The notes beneath the pieces were generated by a model. The model was not told where the DNA came from, searched no databases, and saw only the letters and a program-made list of their open reading frames with translations. From Lachnospiraceae bacterium (GTDB lineage: Bacteria; Bacillota; Clostridia; Lachnospirales; Lachnospiraceae): a stretch of DNA of 64,000 bases. A program made the position numbers and the translations under genes. The stretch's first letter is position 1. Each line of letters starts with the position of its first letter. The stretch spans positions 124,001 through 188,000 of the forward strand of contig JAFPWO010000013.1 of the NCBI GenBank assembly GCA_017394885.1, read 5' to 3'. Below, piece by piece: positions 26,239 to 38,524 of this stretch.

Positions 26239-26946
26239 TCAATACTTCTCCAGTAAACCGATCTCATCCTCCGAGAGCAGGCGGCACTGCCCCAGGGGAA
26301 GCTCCCCCAGTGAAAGCGAGCCTTCCCGGATCCGCCGCAGATACTGCACCGGCAGGCCCCGGGAGGCCATCATGCGGCGCACCTGGTGATATTTGCCCTC
26401 AGTGACCATGACCAGGCTTTCTCCCTGTGCCAGGATCTCCAGAAGGGCCGGGCGGCACTTTGTCCCGTCTTCCAGTTCCAGACCGGCTTCAAAAGCTATT
26501 CTGTCTTCTTCTCCGGCCTTCCCTTCATGCCGGGCCAGATAGACCTTCGGAACGGCCCTTTTCGGCGAGATCAGCCGGTGCAGCAGCGCGCCGTCATTCG
26601 TAAACAGCAGCAGGCCTTCCGTTTCTTTATCCAGCCGTCCCACGGGTTTGAGATCAGACGCGCGATAAGTCTCCGGCAAAAGCTCCATGACCGTGCGTTC
26701 CCAGGCATCCTCGGTCGCGGTCACATAGCCGGCGGGCTTATTCATCATCAGGATCAGCCGTCCCGGCCGCTTAAGAGGCATACCGTCCAGCGTCACGCTC
26801 TGATCCGGCCCGACCGGATATCCCGGGTCCTTCTGCACTTCGCCGTCCACCCGGACCCGGCTGCTGCGGATCACATGACGAAGCTGACTGCGGGTTCCTG
26901 CCCCGCAGTCAGCCAGATACTTGTCCAGACGGCTCTTCGTACTCAA
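26239..26946 (-). CDS. RsuA/RluB-family pseudouridine synthase
   Basis: The 235-residue protein has an S4 domain (SRLDKYLADCGAGTRSQLRHVI) and the RsuA-type catalytic motif PVGRLDKETEGLLLFTNDG, followed by KYHQVRRMMASRGLPV. It converts a specific uridine in rRNA (16S U516 for RsuA) to pseudouridine. The start is TTG 26946 with GGTGG six bases upstream; no usable ATG exists. It follows hypA by 12 bp, so it may be transcribed with it. Confidence 0.9.
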   Translation of the reverse strand: MSTKSRLDKYLADCGAGTRSQLRHVIRSSRVRVDGEVQKDPGYPVGPDQSVTLDGMPLKRPGRLILMMNKPAGYVTATEDAWERTVMELLPETYRASDLKPVGRLDKETEGLLLFTNDGALLHRLISPKRAVPKVYLARHEGKAGEEDRIAFEAGLELEDGTKCRPALLEILAQGESLVMVTEGKYHQVRRMMASRGLPVQYLRRIREGSLSLGELPLGQCRLLSEDEIGLLEKY

Positions 26947-26958
26947 TTCATACCACCG

Positions 26959-27303
26959 TTATTCCGCCTCGATCTGTTTGATCACGCATTCATTTCCGGT
27001 CAGCAGCCAGGTCTCGAAACTTCCGCAGTGCGGGCACTGCCGGCCGTATTTCACGGTCTCATAGGTCTTTCCGCAGCCCTCGCAGTGAGTGACGCCCGGG
27101 ATGGTCTCTATGATCAGTTCCGCCTCGGTAAGGCACGGATGCTTCACCCGGAAATAGTTCCAGCAGTCCGTGAACAGGTCCGTCATGATGCCGGACACTT
27201 CCCCCACCTGGAGAGTCACGGAATACACCTTCGTCAGCTGCTCCTTTTCACAGACCTCATCGATCGTCTTCGCAAGGTGGAGCACGATACCCATTTCATG
27301 CAT
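26959..27303 (-). CDS. hypA: Hydrogenase nickel-insertion protein HypA
   Basis: This 114-residue protein has the invariant MHE start whose His2 binds nickel, and a zinc site made of CEGC and CPHC pairs (residues about 73-92). HypA delivers nickel to [NiFe] hydrogenase, and in some species to urease. No HypB, HypC-F or hydrogenase genes are in the window. It starts six bases after the large iron-sulfur flavoprotein gene, in the same operon, hinting at a hydrogen- or electron-bifurcation-related job for that protein. Confidence 0.9.
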   Translation of the reverse strand: MHEMGIVLHLAKTIDEVCEKEQLTKVYSVTLQVGEVSGIMTDLFTDCWNYFRVKHPCLTEAELIIETIPGVTHCEGCGKTYETVKYGRQCPHCGSFETWLLTGNECVIKQIEAE

Positions 27304-27309
27304 GGAAGC

Positions 27310-30093
27310 TTAACCCTTCCTGCCGGTCAGGATCTTAAAGCCGCGCTTTAACGCGTAGCCGCCGACCAGGCCGATCTTATCCTCGCAGCGGATCATCTTC
27401 GAAGCTTCCGGCAGATCGCGGCTTAAGTGGATCGCGTCGAACTGGCAGCGAGTCGTGCACAGGCCGCAGCCGATGCAGCGGTTGATATCCACGATGCTCG
27501 CGCCGCAGGAAAGGCAGCGGTTCGCCTCCGTCTTCACCTGCTCCTCGGTGAGCGGCAGGCGGATGTCCGCGAAGGTGCTCTTCGGGTTCACATCCAGATG
27601 GCCCGGCACCTGGCGCTTCGCGTTGTCGAAGGAATCGATCACGACTTCGCTCTTGTCCAGTTCCTTGAATTCCCGGAGGTCGCGGCCGATGGTCAGCGAC
27701 TGGCCTTCATGGACGAAGCGATGCATGGATTCGCAGGCCTTCTTGCCTTCGGCGATGGCGTCGATCGCGAAGCGCGCGCCGCCGTAGATATCGCCGCCCA
27801 CGAAGATATCCGGCTCGGCGGTCTGGAAGGTGACAGGATCCGCGATGGCGGTGTTGCCGTTGCGGGTCTGGACCTTGGTATCTTTCAGCAGATCGCCCCA
27901 GACCGCAGCCTGGCCGATCGCCTCGAGCACGTTATTGCCGCTCACGGTGATCGTATCGTTTTCATCATACTTCGGAGCAAAGCGGTGGTTCTCATCAAAG
28001 ACGCTGGTGCAGCGTTTGAAGATGACGCCCGTCACGCGCCCTTTCCGATCCTTCAGGAATTCCTTCGGGCCCCAGCCGTTGTGAATCTCAATGCCTTCCG
28101 CCTTCGCTTCGGCGACTTCATCGTCCGCCGCCGGCATTTCCTCCGCGCTTTCCAGGCAGAGCATGGTCACCTTGCCGTTCGTGGTGCGGACCGCGGTGCG
28201 CGCCACGTCGATCGCCACGTTGCCGCCGCCGATCACGATCACGTCGCCGTCAAGCCGCACGCTCTGATCGCGGGATACGCGCAGCTGGAAGCCGACGCCG
28301 CTCTCCACGCCGTCCGCCTCTTCTCCGGGCACGTTCACCTTGCGGCCGCCCTGCAGGCCGATCGCCAGATAGAAGGCCTTGTAGCCTTCGTCGCGCAGGC
28401 CCTGGATCGTCACGTCTTTGCCGACCTCGACGCCGCACTTAAACTCGACGCCCATCGTGCGCAGCACGTCGATCTCGGCTTCCAGCACCTTCTTTTCCAG
28501 GCGGAAGTTCGGAATGCCGTTCATCAGCATGCCGCCGGGGCGGCTTTCTTTATCAAATACCGTAACGTCATAGCCCATCGTGCGCAGATAATAGGCGCAG
28601 GAAAGGCCGGCGGGACCGGCGCCGATGACGGCCATCTTATAATCCGGGCCCCACATCTTCCCCTCGTCGTTCTCGCAGCGCGGGATGAAGCGTTCTTCTT
28701 CGTTCAGTTCCTTCCATGCGATGAACTTCTTGATCTCGTCGATCGCGATCGGCTGGTCGATGGTGCCTCTCGTGCAGGCGTCCTCGCAGCGGCGGTTGCA
28801 GATCGCGCCGCAGACGGCCGGCAGCGGGTTGTCCTGCTTGATCAGCTGCAGGGCTTCCATGTAACGGCCTTCCTTGGCCATCTTCACGTACCCCTGGATC
28901 GCGAGGTGCGCCGGGCAGGCGGTCTTGCAAGGCGCCGTCCCGGTCTCGTAGCAGTTTATCTTCGCGTCCTCGCGGTAATGGATGTTCCACTTGTCCGCGC
29001 TCCACTTCTTCGCATCCGGAAGTTCGGTCAGCGGATACTGGATCTCTCCGTGCGTCGTGCAGAGCTTCTGGCCGAGCTTGGCGGCGCCGACCGGGCAGAC
29101 CTCCACACACTTGCCGCAGGCCACGCATTTGGTCTTGTCCACATGCGCGCGGTAGGCCGAGCGGGACAGGTTCGGGGTATTATAAAGCTGCGAAGTGCGG
29201 ATCGCGTTGCACACGCCCGCCGCGCAGTTGCAGATCGCGACGATCTTGTTCTCGCCGTCGACGTTCGTGATCTGATGCACGAAGCCGTGGCGCTCGGCGC
29301 GCTCCAAAAGCTCCAGCGCTTCCTCATAGCTGATATAGCGGCCCATGCCTCTGTCCACACAGTATTCGGCCATGTCGCCGACGCCCATGCAGAACTCGCC
29401 GTTGATCTGGCCGGAGCCCTCGCCGCGCATGGTCTGCTGCTTGCGGCAGGTGCACTGTCCGACCGAATACTTGTCGTATTTGTTCAGCCAGTGGGAAATA
29501 TGCTCGATATCCAGCGACTGGTTTTCATGCTCGATGGCTTTTTCCACCGGGATGACGTGCATGCCGACGCCGGCGCCTCCCGGAGGGATCATCGGGGTGA
29601 CGTTCTCGAGCGGCATCTGGGTCATCAGGTTGAAGAACGTGGCCAGATTCGGGTGCTGCGCGGTCAGCTCGTCGTTCATCATCATGAATTCGGCCGAGCC
29701 GGGCACGAAGATCGGCACGTTGTACTGCTTGTGATGGTCCGCATTCTCCCGGTTCATCTCCAGCACGCCGACCCAGAGCAGATGGTCGATCATCTTCTGG
29801 CACTCTTCTTCGGTCATGTTATTCATTTTGGCCAGCTGCTTCGTATCGTAGGCGACACGGGTTTTCTTGAAGTTCAGGAGGAAGCGGGCTTCTTCCTTGG
29901 TCAGCACCTCGTTGAGCGCCCAGAATTCCGGATCGTCGGTCTTCATGGTATTCGTGTACTTGATGAGGTACCGGTCTGTGATCATGGTGCCGAGCTTTAA
30001 GATCAGCTTTTCCTTCTCGGGATCCTCGCAGACATACTCCGGCAGCATCGACCGGTCATAGTCGTTGAACATTCTGTTCTTTTGATCTTTCAT
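27310..30093 (-). CDS. Multi-cluster iron-sulfur FAD/NAD(P) oxidoreductase (GltD/NfnB-like core)
   Basis: The 927-residue protein has an N-terminal helical region (about residues 1-200), a Cys-rich segment ([16 protein letters not shown]), a 4Fe-4S ferredoxin motif [15 protein letters not shown], then the glutamate-synthase small-subunit type Fe-S domain ([31 protein letters not shown]), a FAD site VIGAGPGGL-like ([16 protein letters not shown]), an NAD(P) site [19 protein letters not shown], and near the C-terminus [31 protein letters not shown]. It should transfer electrons between NAD(P)H, FAD and ferredoxin-type clusters. The physiological partner is unknown. hypA follows it. Confidence 0.85.
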   Translation of the reverse strand: MKDQKNRMFNDYDRSMLPEYVCEDPEKEKLILKLGTMITDRYLIKYTNTMKTDDPEFWALNEVLTKEEARFLLNFKKTRVAYDTKQLAKMNNMTEEECQKMIDHLLWVGVLEMNRENADHHKQYNVPIFVPGSAEFMMMNDELTAQHPNLATFFNLMTQMPLENVTPMIPPGGAGVGMHVIPVEKAIEHENQSLDIEHISHWLNKYDKYSVGQCTCRKQQTMRGEGSGQINGEFCMGVGDMAEYCVDRGMGRYISYEEALELLERAERHGFVHQITNVDGENKIVAICNCAAGVCNAIRTSQLYNTPNLSRSAYRAHVDKTKCVACGKCVEVCPVGAAKLGQKLCTTHGEIQYPLTELPDAKKWSADKWNIHYREDAKINCYETGTAPCKTACPAHLAIQGYVKMAKEGRYMEALQLIKQDNPLPAVCGAICNRRCEDACTRGTIDQPIAIDEIKKFIAWKELNEEERFIPRCENDEGKMWGPDYKMAVIGAGPAGLSCAYYLRTMGYDVTVFDKESRPGGMLMNGIPNFRLEKKVLEAEIDVLRTMGVEFKCGVEVGKDVTIQGLRDEGYKAFYLAIGLQGGRKVNVPGEEADGVESGVGFQLRVSRDQSVRLDGDVIVIGGGNVAIDVARTAVRTTNGKVTMLCLESAEEMPAADDEVAEAKAEGIEIHNGWGPKEFLKDRKGRVTGVIFKRCTSVFDENHRFAPKYDENDTITVSGNNVLEAIGQAAVWGDLLKDTKVQTRNGNTAIADPVTFQTAEPDIFVGGDIYGGARFAIDAIAEGKKACESMHRFVHEGQSLTIGRDLREFKELDKSEVVIDSFDNAKRQVPGHLDVNPKSTFADIRLPLTEEQVKTEANRCLSCGASIVDINRCIGCGLCTTRCQFDAIHLSRDLPEASKMIRCEDKIGLVGGYALKRGFKILTGRKG

Positions 30094-30135
30094 TGTTAAC
30101 TCCTTCAGAAGTACGTTCGGGAATGATTTATCAAT

Positions 30136-30164
30136 AATTTAACAGAAAACCGCTTTCAGTTCAA
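30136..30164 (-). promoter_or_regulatory. Promoter of the flavoprotein-hypA operon
   Basis: On the minus strand TTGAAC (30159-30164), a 17-bp spacer and TAAATT (30136-30141), about 43 bases before the start codon, with AAGGAG in between. Confidence 0.65.
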
Positions 30165-30229
30165 CTGTTTTGCTTCAGTTTTTCAAATCTCTCCCCCGGG
30201 GATCGGATAAAAAGTCAATCCGATACAGG

Positions 30230-30263
30230 AAAAGCGGTGATACAGCCCCGGGCCGATCACCGC
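30230..30263 (-). terminator. Terminator of ftsH
   Basis: On the minus strand GCGGTGAT (30263-30256) pairs with ATCACCGC (30241-30234), with a GC-rich loop, followed by TTTTCC. Confidence 0.65.
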
Positions 30264-30292
30264 CGTCGATCATAACATTTTCAAGGATGCTC

Positions 30293-32236
30293 TCAGCTTT
30301 TTTGCGGTTCCTGCTCTTCCGATCCGGCCGGTGCTTCCGCTTCCGCCTCCTCAGCCGCCGCGTTTTCCTCCGGCAGCACAGGCTCGTTTTCCCCGATCGC
30401 AGCCGGTTCGCCTTCTTCCGCCTGCACTTCCTTCAGGATCGCCATGAACTCTTTGCCGGTGATGGTTTCCTTCTCCAGCAGGAAAGCCGCGATGCGTTCC
30501 AGCGCTTTCGTGTTCCCGGAGAGCAGCTCCTTCGCTTTGGCGTAGGCGAGCTTCAGCATCTCGCGCACCACATCGTCGATCTTTGCCGAAGTCCGGTCGG
30601 AGCAGTTAAGATACGCGCGCGCGGTCAGATATTCGTTTTCCACCGTCTCCAGCACCATCAGGCCCAGCTCGTCGCTCATGCCGTAGCGGGTGACCATGGA
30701 GCGAGCCATCTTGGTCGCCTTTTCCAGGTCGTTGGCCGCCCCGGTAGATACCGAATCGAAGAAGAGTTCTTCGCTGGCCCGGCCGGCCAGGAGCGTCACC
30801 AGTTCGGTCTCCATCTCCGCCTGCGTCATCAGATAGCGCTCTTCCTCGGGCGTCTGCATCACATAGCCGAGGGCACCCATGGTGCGCGGCACGATAGTGA
30901 TTTTCTGCACCGGTTCGCTCCCCTTCTGCAGCGCCGCGGCCAGCGCGTGGCCGACCTCATGATATGCCACGGTCTTCTTTTCCTTTTCATTCATGACGCG
31001 GTCTTTCTTTTCCTTGCCCGCGATCACGACTTCGACCGATTCGAGAAGGTCTTCCTGCGTTACATAGTTGCGGTTTTTCTTGACCGCGAGGATCGCGGCT
31101 TCGTTGATCATATTGGCCAGATCCGAGCCCACCGCGCCGGAGGTCGCCAGCGCGATCTCCTCGAAGTTGACGGACTCATCCATATTGACGTTTTTGGCAT
31201 GGACTTTGAGAACCGCGATACGGCCTTTTAAGTCCGGGCGGTCCACGATGATCCGCCGGTCCAGACGGCCGGGCCGGCACAGCGCCGGGTCCAGGACCTC
31301 GGGGCGGTTGGTCGCCGCCAGAATGAAAACGCCCTTGGAAGAATCAAAGCCGTCCATCTCCGCCAGCAGCGCATTTAAGGTCTGCTCGCGCTCGTCGTTG
31401 CCGCCGTAGCGGGAATCCCGGGACTTGCCGATCGCGTCGATCTCATCGATAAAGATGATGCACGGCGCCATCTGCTGCGCTTCCTTAAAGAGGGAGCGGA
31501 CACGCGAAGCGCCCATGCCCACGAACATTTCCACGAAGTCCGAACCGGCCAGCGAGAAGAACGGGACCTTGGCCTCGCCCGCGACGGCTTTGGCCAGGAG
31601 CGTCTTCCCGGTACCGGGCGGGCCCACCAGCAGCGCGCCTTTGGGGAGTTTCGCCCCGATCTCCACATAGCGGCCGGGGTCGTGCAGGAATTCCACGATC
31701 TCCACCAGCGATTCCTTGGCTTCGTCCTGTCCGGCCACATCCGCGAAGGTCACCCCGGTTTCTTTCTGCACGTAGACCTTCGCGTTGCTCTTTCCCAGAT
31801 TCCCAAGCATTCCCCCGCCGTTTCGCATGCTGAACATCCAGTAGACCATGAAGCCGGCGAAGGCCACATACAGCAGGATCGAGATCCAGGAGCTGGAGCT
31901 CAGAACAGTCCCCGAATAGGGGATGTTCCGTTCCTTGATGATCTCCAGCGCGGCGTCTTTATCCACGATGGCCGTGGTGCGCGAGACTTCCCGGCCGTTC
32001 TTGTCCTTCACGACCGCGGTCACCCGGTTGTACGCCTCGTTGAACACGACTTCCTGGACGTCTTCTTTCTGCAGGATCTCCAGGAACTCATCGTAGGTCA
32101 GCTGGGAGCTGTTGCTGATAATGCTGCGCGATAGCAGGGAAAAGATCATCAGCCCCAGCATCGACAGCAGCAGCACGAGCATCACCCGCTTATTGTTTTT
32201 ATTCTTATCATTTTTGTTGTTTTTGTTATCGTTCAT
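30293..32236 (-). CDS. ftsH: ATP-dependent zinc metalloprotease FtsH
   Basis: FtsH is a membrane-bound AAA protease that degrades misfolded or regulatory proteins. The 647-residue product has two membrane helices (about residues 20-40 and 105-125) flanking a periplasmic-type extracytoplasmic domain, Walker [14 protein letters not shown], Walker [14 protein letters not shown], the second region of homology [20 protein letters not shown], and the protease motif [11 protein letters not shown]. The C-terminus is Glu/Ala-rich. I start at ATG 32236 ([10 protein letters not shown]). It is monocistronic, with its own promoter and terminator. Confidence 0.95.
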   Translation of the reverse strand: MNDNKNNKNDKNKNNKRVMLVLLLSMLGLMIFSLLSRSIISNSSQLTYDEFLEILQKEDVQEVVFNEAYNRVTAVVKDKNGREVSRTTAIVDKDAALEIIKERNIPYSGTVLSSSSWISILLYVAFAGFMVYWMFSMRNGGGMLGNLGKSNAKVYVQKETGVTFADVAGQDEAKESLVEIVEFLHDPGRYVEIGAKLPKGALLVGPPGTGKTLLAKAVAGEAKVPFFSLAGSDFVEMFVGMGASRVRSLFKEAQQMAPCIIFIDEIDAIGKSRDSRYGGNDEREQTLNALLAEMDGFDSSKGVFILAATNRPEVLDPALCRPGRLDRRIIVDRPDLKGRIAVLKVHAKNVNMDESVNFEEIALATSGAVGSDLANMINEAAILAVKKNRNYVTQEDLLESVEVVIAGKEKKDRVMNEKEKKTVAYHEVGHALAAALQKGSEPVQKITIVPRTMGALGYVMQTPEEERYLMTQAEMETELVTLLAGRASEELFFDSVSTGAANDLEKATKMARSMVTRYGMSDELGLMVLETVENEYLTARAYLNCSDRTSAKIDDVVREMLKLAYAKAKELLSGNTKALERIAAFLLEKETITGKEFMAILKEVQAEEGEPAAIGENEPVLPEENAAAEEAEAEAPAGSEEQEPQKS

Positions 32237-32281
32237 AGCAACTCCGCCAAATAAACTCCGCACCCTTCCGGCACTTCATTT

Positions 32282-32310
32282 ATCTTAGCATAAAAGCCCC
32301 TTTTCACCAA
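32282..32310 (-). promoter_or_regulatory. Promoter of ftsH
   Basis: On the minus strand TTGGTG (32305-32310), a 17-bp spacer and TAAGAT (32282-32287), 46 bases before the start codon. Confidence 0.6.
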
Positions 32311-32338
32311 TAGAAAAACTGTTAATCTTTTGTGACTT

Positions 32339-33070
32339 TTACAGCGCTGCGACCGCCTCGCTCATGACCTTTGCGATGTCTTCGTGATAGACCAGGTCGG
32401 CCCAGCTGTCCGCATCCGTCTCGCTCTTATTGATGACGATCAGCTTCCTTCCGTTGAAATAACGCACGAAGCCTGCCGCCGGATAGACCACCAGGGAGGT
32501 CCCGCCGATGATCAGGATCTCCGCCTTCGAGATGGCCCGAACGGCCCGGCTGATCACGTCCTCGTCCAGCATTTCCTCATAGAGGACCACGTCCGGCTTG
32601 ATCACGGAGCCGCAGTCCGGGCAGCGCGGCACGCCTTCCGACTGCAGGATATAGTCCACGCCGAAGAAGCGACGGCAGTGCGTGCAGTAGTTGCGCAGTA
32701 CGGAGCCGTGAAGCTCGTAAACGACCTTGCTGCCGGCCATCTGGTGCAGGCCGTCGATATTCTGCGTGACCACAGCCTTCAGCTTCCCCAGCTCCTCCAG
32801 TTTCGCCAGCGCGATATGGCAGCCGTTGGGCTTCGCTTCCGGATAGACCAGCTTATCCTTATAGAACGCGAAGAAATCCTCCGGATCCCGCACGAAGAAG
32901 CTGTGGGAAACCAGTTCCTCCGGGCTCAGATTCCGCTTATATTTCTGATTCCACAGACCGTTCGCGCTTCTGAAATCCGGAATGCCGGAAGCGGTCGAAA
33001 CGCCCGCCCCTCCGAAAAATACGATGTTATTGCTCTCCCGCAGGATCTTTGTTAGTTCTTCGTAGGCCAT
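32339..33070 (-). CDS. cobB: Sirtuin, NAD-dependent protein deacylase
   Basis: The 243-residue SIR2-family protein removes acyl groups from lysines using NAD+. It shows [23 protein letters not shown], the [12 protein letters not shown] motif, the catalytic histidine in [15 protein letters not shown], a zinc site formed by CTHC and CPDC, and [13 protein letters not shown]. Length and motifs suit the class found in Firmicutes. I start at ATG 33070, behind AAAGGAGG; the longer upstream frame would cross the asnS terminator. It follows asnS after a hairpin. Confidence 0.92.
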   Translation of the reverse strand: MAYEELTKILRESNNIVFFGGAGVSTASGIPDFRSANGLWNQKYKRNLSPEELVSHSFFVRDPEDFFAFYKDKLVYPEAKPNGCHIALAKLEELGKLKAVVTQNIDGLHQMAGSKVVYELHGSVLRNYCTHCRRFFGVDYILQSEGVPRCPDCGSVIKPDVVLYEEMLDEDVISRAVRAISKAEILIIGGTSLVVYPAAGFVRYFNGRKLIVINKSETDADSWADLVYHEDIAKVMSEAVAAL

Positions 33071-33097
33071 GATCTTCCTCCTTTTCTTAAAGACAAA

Positions 33098-33151
33098 ACA
33101 GGGACGTTTCCGTGCTGTCTTCCTCATACAAGACAATCGGGAAACGTCCCC
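33098..33151 (-). terminator. Terminator-like hairpin after asnS
   Basis: GGGACGTTTCC (33101-33111) and GGAAACGTCCC (33140-33150) form a long stem around a 28-base loop, followed on the minus strand by TGTTTTGT. It lies between the asnS stop and the sirtuin start, so the sirtuin may depend on readthrough. Confidence 0.65.
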
Positions 33152-33157
33152 GGGTAA

Positions 33158-34548
<1,391 letters not shown>

Positions 34549-34552
<4 letters not shown>

Positions 34553-35130
34553 AACATTTCCTCCAGATAAGCATAGATTTCATCGCGGCCTTCTTTCGTC
34601 AGCGCCGAGTAGGGAAAGACCGGCGTCCCCTCCGGAAGCTGCAGGGTGTCCCGGATCAGGTTCAGCTGCGCATCCCGCTGGCTCTTTTTGATCTTGTCCA
34701 GCTTGGTCGCCACGATGACCGGTTCATACCCGTTCGCTTTGATCCACTCGTACATCTGCCGGTCGTTGGCATTCGGCTCATGGCGGATATCCACCAGCAG
34801 GAAGATCCTCCGCAGCTGCTTCGTCCGGTGAAGATAACGCTCCACCATCTTTCCCCAGCGCGCTTTTTCCTCCGGCGAGACCTTCGCGTAGCCGTAGCCG
34901 GGCAGATCCACAAAGTAGAAAGCCCCGTTGATATTATAGAAATTAATGGTCTGCGTCTTGCCCGGCTGCGCGCTCGTGCGGGCCAGGGATTTGCGGTTCA
35001 TCAGGCCGTTGATGAGGGAGGATTTCCCCACGTTCGATTTTCCTGCGAAAGCGAACTCCGGCAGGGCGTTCTCCGGCAGCCGGCTGGTGATGCCGCAGAC
35101 CGTTTCAAGACTGGCAGACTTAATAATCAT
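34549..35130 (-). CDS. engB: Ribosome-biogenesis GTPase EngB/YsxC
   Basis: A 193-residue TRAFAC GTPase needed for 50S subunit assembly. G1 is [17 protein letters not shown]3 [11 protein letters not shown], and G4 [22 protein letters not shown] lies in the switch region. Length is typical. It lies 21 bp after clpX, a conserved Firmicutes arrangement, and overlaps asnS. Confidence 0.95.
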
Positions 35131-35151
35131 AAACTCCTGTTATCCCGCCGC

Positions 35152-36468
35152 TCAGGACACCTGATTGTCCACATTCATCCGGCGGCGCGGCATGGGCATT
35201 TTATCCTGCGGCACGAGCTCCGGTTCGCCGCAGCCGTTGATCACGTCCGCGGTGATGCGGCACAGCCCGATATCGCTCTGGTCCGGCAGGCGGTACATCA
35301 GATCCATCATGGATTTTTCCAAGATCGCACGCAGCCCGCGGGCGCCGATATTGCGCTCCATCGCCTTCTTCGCGACCGCACGGACCGCGTCGGGCGTGAA
35401 TTCCAGCTTGACGCCGTCCAGATCGAACAGATATTCAAACTGCTTAATCAGGGCGTTCTTCGGCTCGACCAGGATGCGCACCATGGCGGCCTCATCCAGT
35501 TCGTTTAAGGCCACCACCACCGGAACACGGCCGACAAATTCGGGGATCAGCCCGAACTTGACCAGATCCTTCGGCATGACCTGGCGGAAAAGCTCCCCGA
35601 TGGGTTTCTCGCTCTTGGCTTCCACCAGCCCGTTGAAGCCGATGCTGTTGCCGCCAAGGCGGTTCTCCACGATCTTCTCCAGCCCGTCGAACGCGCCGCC
35701 GCAGATGAAGAGAATATTCGTGGTGTCGATCTTGATGGTCTCCTGGTACGGGTGCTTGCGTCCGCCCTGCGGCGGGACGTTGGCTTCCGTTCCCTCGATG
35801 ATTTTAAGCAGCGCCTGCTGCACGCCTTCGCCGGAAACGTCGCGGGTGATGGAGACGTTCTCGGACTTCTTGGTGATCTTGTCGATCTCGTCGATATAGA
35901 TGATCCCCTTTTCGGCTTTCGCGATATCGTAATCCGCGGCCTGGATCAGCTTGAGGAGGATGTTCTCCACATCCTCGCCCACATACCCAGCCTCGGTCAG
36001 GGACGTCGCGTCGGAGACGGCAAAGGGAACGTCCAGACAGCGGGCGATGGTCTGCGCCAGATACGTCTTGCCCGAGCCAGTGGGCCCCAGCATTAAGACG
36101 TTGCTCTTCTGGAGCTCCACGTCGCTCTCGCCCCCGGTCAGGATCCGCTTATAGTGATTATAGACCGCTACGGAAAGGACCTTTTTCGCCTCTTCCTGCC
36201 CGATCACATACTGATCCAGAAAGGTCTTGATCTCCGTGGGCCGCTTTAAGGTATCCAGGCTGAGCGTTGCCATCGGCACCTTCTTGCCGCCTTCACTTCG
36301 GGCTTCGGGCTTTTCCCATTCCTCCGCGATGATCTCGTAGCAGGTCTGGACGCACTCGTCGCAGATATAGCTGTTCGAGATCGGGCTTGCAATCAGACGC
36401 TCCACCTGATGCTGATTCCGTCCGCAGAAAGCGCAGACTCTGCTTGAATCTCTTCTTGATGTTGCCAT
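35152..36468 (-). CDS. clpX: ATP-dependent Clp protease ATP-binding subunit ClpX
   Basis: ClpX unfolds substrates and feeds them to ClpP. The 438-residue protein carries the N-terminal zinc-binding domain (CAFCGRN and ICDECVQTC), Walker [16 protein letters not shown], Walker [11 protein letters not shown], the pore and sensor motifs, and an IGF loop (NSIGFNGL) used to dock on ClpP. AGGAG lies before ATG. It starts eight bases after clpP, giving the standard tig-clpP-clpX operon. Confidence 0.96.
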   Translation of the reverse strand: MATSRRDSSRVCAFCGRNQHQVERLIASPISNSYICDECVQTCYEIIAEEWEKPEARSEGGKKVPMATLSLDTLKRPTEIKTFLDQYVIGQEEAKKVLSVAVYNHYKRILTGGESDVELQKSNVLMLGPTGSGKTYLAQTIARCLDVPFAVSDATSLTEAGYVGEDVENILLKLIQAADYDIAKAEKGIIYIDEIDKITKKSENVSITRDVSGEGVQQALLKIIEGTEANVPPQGGRKHPYQETIKIDTTNILFICGGAFDGLEKIVENRLGGNSIGFNGLVEAKSEKPIGELFRQVMPKDLVKFGLIPEFVGRVPVVVALNELDEAAMVRILVEPKNALIKQFEYLFDLDGVKLEFTPDAVRAVAKKAMERNIGARGLRAILEKSMMDLMYRLPDQSDIGLCRITADVINGCGEPELVPQDKMPMPRRRMNVDNQVS

Positions 36469-36476
36469 GAATTCTC

Positions 36477-37061
36477 CTATGCGCGCTTCTCGATGACTTT
36501 ATCCGCCAGGCCGTAGGCCACGGCTTCTTCTGCGGTCATATAATTGTCCCGCTCGGTGTCCAGACAGACCTGCTCGTACGGCTTGCCGGTGTTTTCGGCC
36601 AGGATACGGTTCAGCATCTCCTTGGTCCGCTGGATCTCCTCCGCCACGATGCGGATATCCGTCGCCTGGCCCTGGGCGCCGCCCGAGGGCTGGTGGATCA
36701 TGACTTTCGCATGCGGCAGGACCATTCTCTTGCCCTTCGTGCCGCCGGCAAGCAGGAACGCGCCCATGCTGGCCGCCATGCCCAGGCAGATCGTGGAAAC
36801 ATCGCATTTGATGAACTGCATGGTATCGTAGATCGCCATCCCGGCCGTAACAGACCCGCCCGGGCTGTTGATATACAGGCTGATATCCTTGCCCGGATCC
36901 TCGGACTCCAGGAAGAGCAGCTGCGCCGTGACCAGGGAGGCGGTCACATCGTTGATCTCCTCGCCCAGGAAAATGATCCGGTCCTTCAGCAGTCTCGAAT
37001 AAATATCATACGTCCGCTCGCCGCGGCTCGTGGATTCCAGAACATAGGGAACTAAACTCAT
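36477..37061 (-). CDS. clpP: ATP-dependent Clp protease proteolytic subunit ClpP
   Basis: This 194-residue serine protease forms the tetradecameric barrel partnered by ClpX. The catalytic triad is visible: serine in [14 protein letters not shown], histidine in [14 protein letters not shown] and aspartate in [12 protein letters not shown] start it at ATG 37061 (MSLVPYVLE), five bases after GGAGG; the TTG start at 37073 falls in the ribosome site. It lies 16 bp after tig. Confidence 0.96.
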   Translation of the reverse strand: MSLVPYVLESTSRGERTYDIYSRLLKDRIIFLGEEINDVTASLVTAQLLFLESEDPGKDISLYINSPGGSVTAGMAIYDTMQFIKCDVSTICLGMAASMGAFLLAGGTKGKRMVLPHAKVMIHQPSGGAQGQATDIRIVAEEIQRTKEMLNRILAENTGKPYEQVCLDTERDNYMTAEEAVAYGLADKVIEKRA

Positions 37062-37077
37062 TTTTTCCTCCAAAACT

Positions 37078-38358
37078 TTATTTCGCGCTGTTGTATAACA
37101 GATCCAGCGCTTTCTGGGTCGCCAGGCTCTGCTTCAGGTCGTCCAGCGCTTCGTCGGCATAGAATTCCTTTACTTTTTCCAGCTCCATCCCGTAGTTGTC
37201 CGCGACCTTCTGCATCTCGGCTTCCACTTCTTCTTCGGTGGCTTCCAGCCCTTCCGCCTTCGCGATCGCCTCCAGCACCAGGCGGCCTTCGATCCGCTTC
37301 TTCGCCTGCGCCTTGTTCTGCTCCACCATCTGCTGCATGGTCATGCCGGTGTACTGCAGATACTGTTCCAGACGGAGGCCCTGCATCTGCAGGCGCTCGC
37401 CGAACTCGTTGACCATATCTTCCGCCTGGGAATCAATCATGGCGTCCGGGATCTCCATGGAGGCGTTCTCCACGGCCTTCTCCAGAAGCTTGTCCTCGCG
37501 ATTGCGCTTCGCGGCGTCTTCTTTATTCTTCAGGAGCTTTTCGCGGATGCTTTCCTTAAAGGCGTCCAGCGTTTCAAATTCGGAAACGTCGGAGGCGAAC
37601 TCATCATCCAGCTCCGGCAGGATCTCCTGCGTGATCGCATTGACTTTCACATGGAAAACGGCTTCCTTGCCGGCCAGTTCCTTGGCATGGTACTGTTCCG
37701 GGAAAGTCACGTGAAGATCTTTTTCCTCGCCGATGTTCATGCCGATCATCTGCTCTTCAAAACCCGGGATGAACTGGCCCGAGCCGATGGTCAGCTCCTG
37801 CTCGTCGGCAGTGCCGCCCTCGAAGGGAACGCCGTCCACGCTGCCGGCATAGTTCAGATTCACGGTATCGCCTTCCTGAACCGGACGGTCATCCACGTCT
37901 TCCTGGACCGCGTTCTTCTTCTGCTCTTTTTTCAGTTCGTCCGCGATCTCCTCTTCCGTCACCTCTACGGTCTCGCGCTCCACGTCCAGGCCCTTGTACT
38001 CGCCCAGGGTCACTTCCGGCTTCACCGCGACCGTCGCGACGAAGATCAGGGACTTGCCGTGTTCCAGCTGCGTATAATCCAGAACCGGGCGGGATACGAT
38101 CTCCAGGCCGGATTCCTTGCAGGCAGCCTCATAAGCGTCCGGCAGGACATCGTTCACGGCGTCTTCCATGAAAACATCCGCGCCGTACATCTTCTCGATA
38201 ATGTGCCGCGGAGCTTTGCCTTTCCGGAAGCCCGGGATCAGGATCTGTCCTCTGGCTTTGATATAGGCACGCTGTTCGGCGGCAGCGATCTCTTCGGCCG
38301 GCACTTCAATGGTCAGTTTCGCCATGTTCTTTTCCAATTTCTCTACGCTAACGCTCAT
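37078..38358 (-). CDS. tig: Trigger factor, ribosome-associated chaperone
   Basis: Trigger factor binds the ribosome exit tunnel and assists folding of new chains. The 426-residue protein has the ribosome-binding N-terminal domain with [17 protein letters not shown] (signature), a FKBP-type prolyl isomerase domain ([17 protein letters not shown] to [13 protein letters not shown]), and a helical C-terminal chaperone domain. I choose ATG 38358 ([12 protein letters not shown]). It heads the tig-clpP-clpX-engB-asnS group, with a -10 element TATAAT at 38435-38440. Confidence 0.95.
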   Translation of the reverse strand: MSVSVEKLEKNMAKLTIEVPAEEIAAAEQRAYIKARGQILIPGFRKGKAPRHIIEKMYGADVFMEDAVNDVLPDAYEAACKESGLEIVSRPVLDYTQLEHGKSLIFVATVAVKPEVTLGEYKGLDVERETVEVTEEEIADELKKEQKKNAVQEDVDDRPVQEGDTVNLNYAGSVDGVPFEGGTADEQELTIGSGQFIPGFEEQMIGMNIGEEKDLHVTFPEQYHAKELAGKEAVFHVKVNAITQEILPELDDEFASDVSEFETLDAFKESIREKLLKNKEDAAKRNREDKLLEKAVENASMEIPDAMIDSQAEDMVNEFGERLQMQGLRLEQYLQYTGMTMQQMVEQNKAQAKKRIEGRLVLEAIAKAEGLEATEEEVEAEMQKVADNYGMELEKVKEFYADEALDDLKQSLATQKALDLLYNSAK

Positions 38359-38434
38359 GGGTTGTTTTTCCTCCTTCAAACCCCTTTGGTTTCTTGTATC
38401 CTGACTGCCTGTCGGCAGAGCATATCAATAGTGG

Positions 38435-38440
38435 ATTATA
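38435..38440 (-). promoter_or_regulatory. -10 element of the tig operon
   Basis: TATAAT on the minus strand within GTGTTATAATCC, 77 bases before the tig start. The -35 region falls in the preceding terminator and is not consensus. Confidence 0.45.
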
Positions 38441-38443
38441 ACA

Positions 38444-38474
38444 CAAAAAAACAGGGATTACCACCTGTTTTTTT
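38444..38474. terminator. Bidirectional terminator upstream of tig
   Basis: A-rich AAAAAAACAGG (38445-38454 region) pairs with CCTGTTTTTTT (38464-38474). It closes the lipoprotein/partner-switch operon on the minus strand. Confidence 0.85.
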
Positions 38475-38524
38475 GCCTTATTTCTCCGTATTCTCCGGGT
38501 TCCTTTTCAGCTGACTGTCCGCAT

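Noticed and set aside
27427..30000. Very long plus-strand open frame (857 codons) opposite the flavoprotein gene
   Set aside because: It is antisense to a clearly conserved gene; long antisense frames are expected in GC-rich coding DNA, and the sequence shows no family motif.
33098..33151. T-box or other riboswitch near asnS
   Set aside because: The hairpin is downstream of asnS, and asnS overlaps engB upstream, leaving no leader for a T-box.
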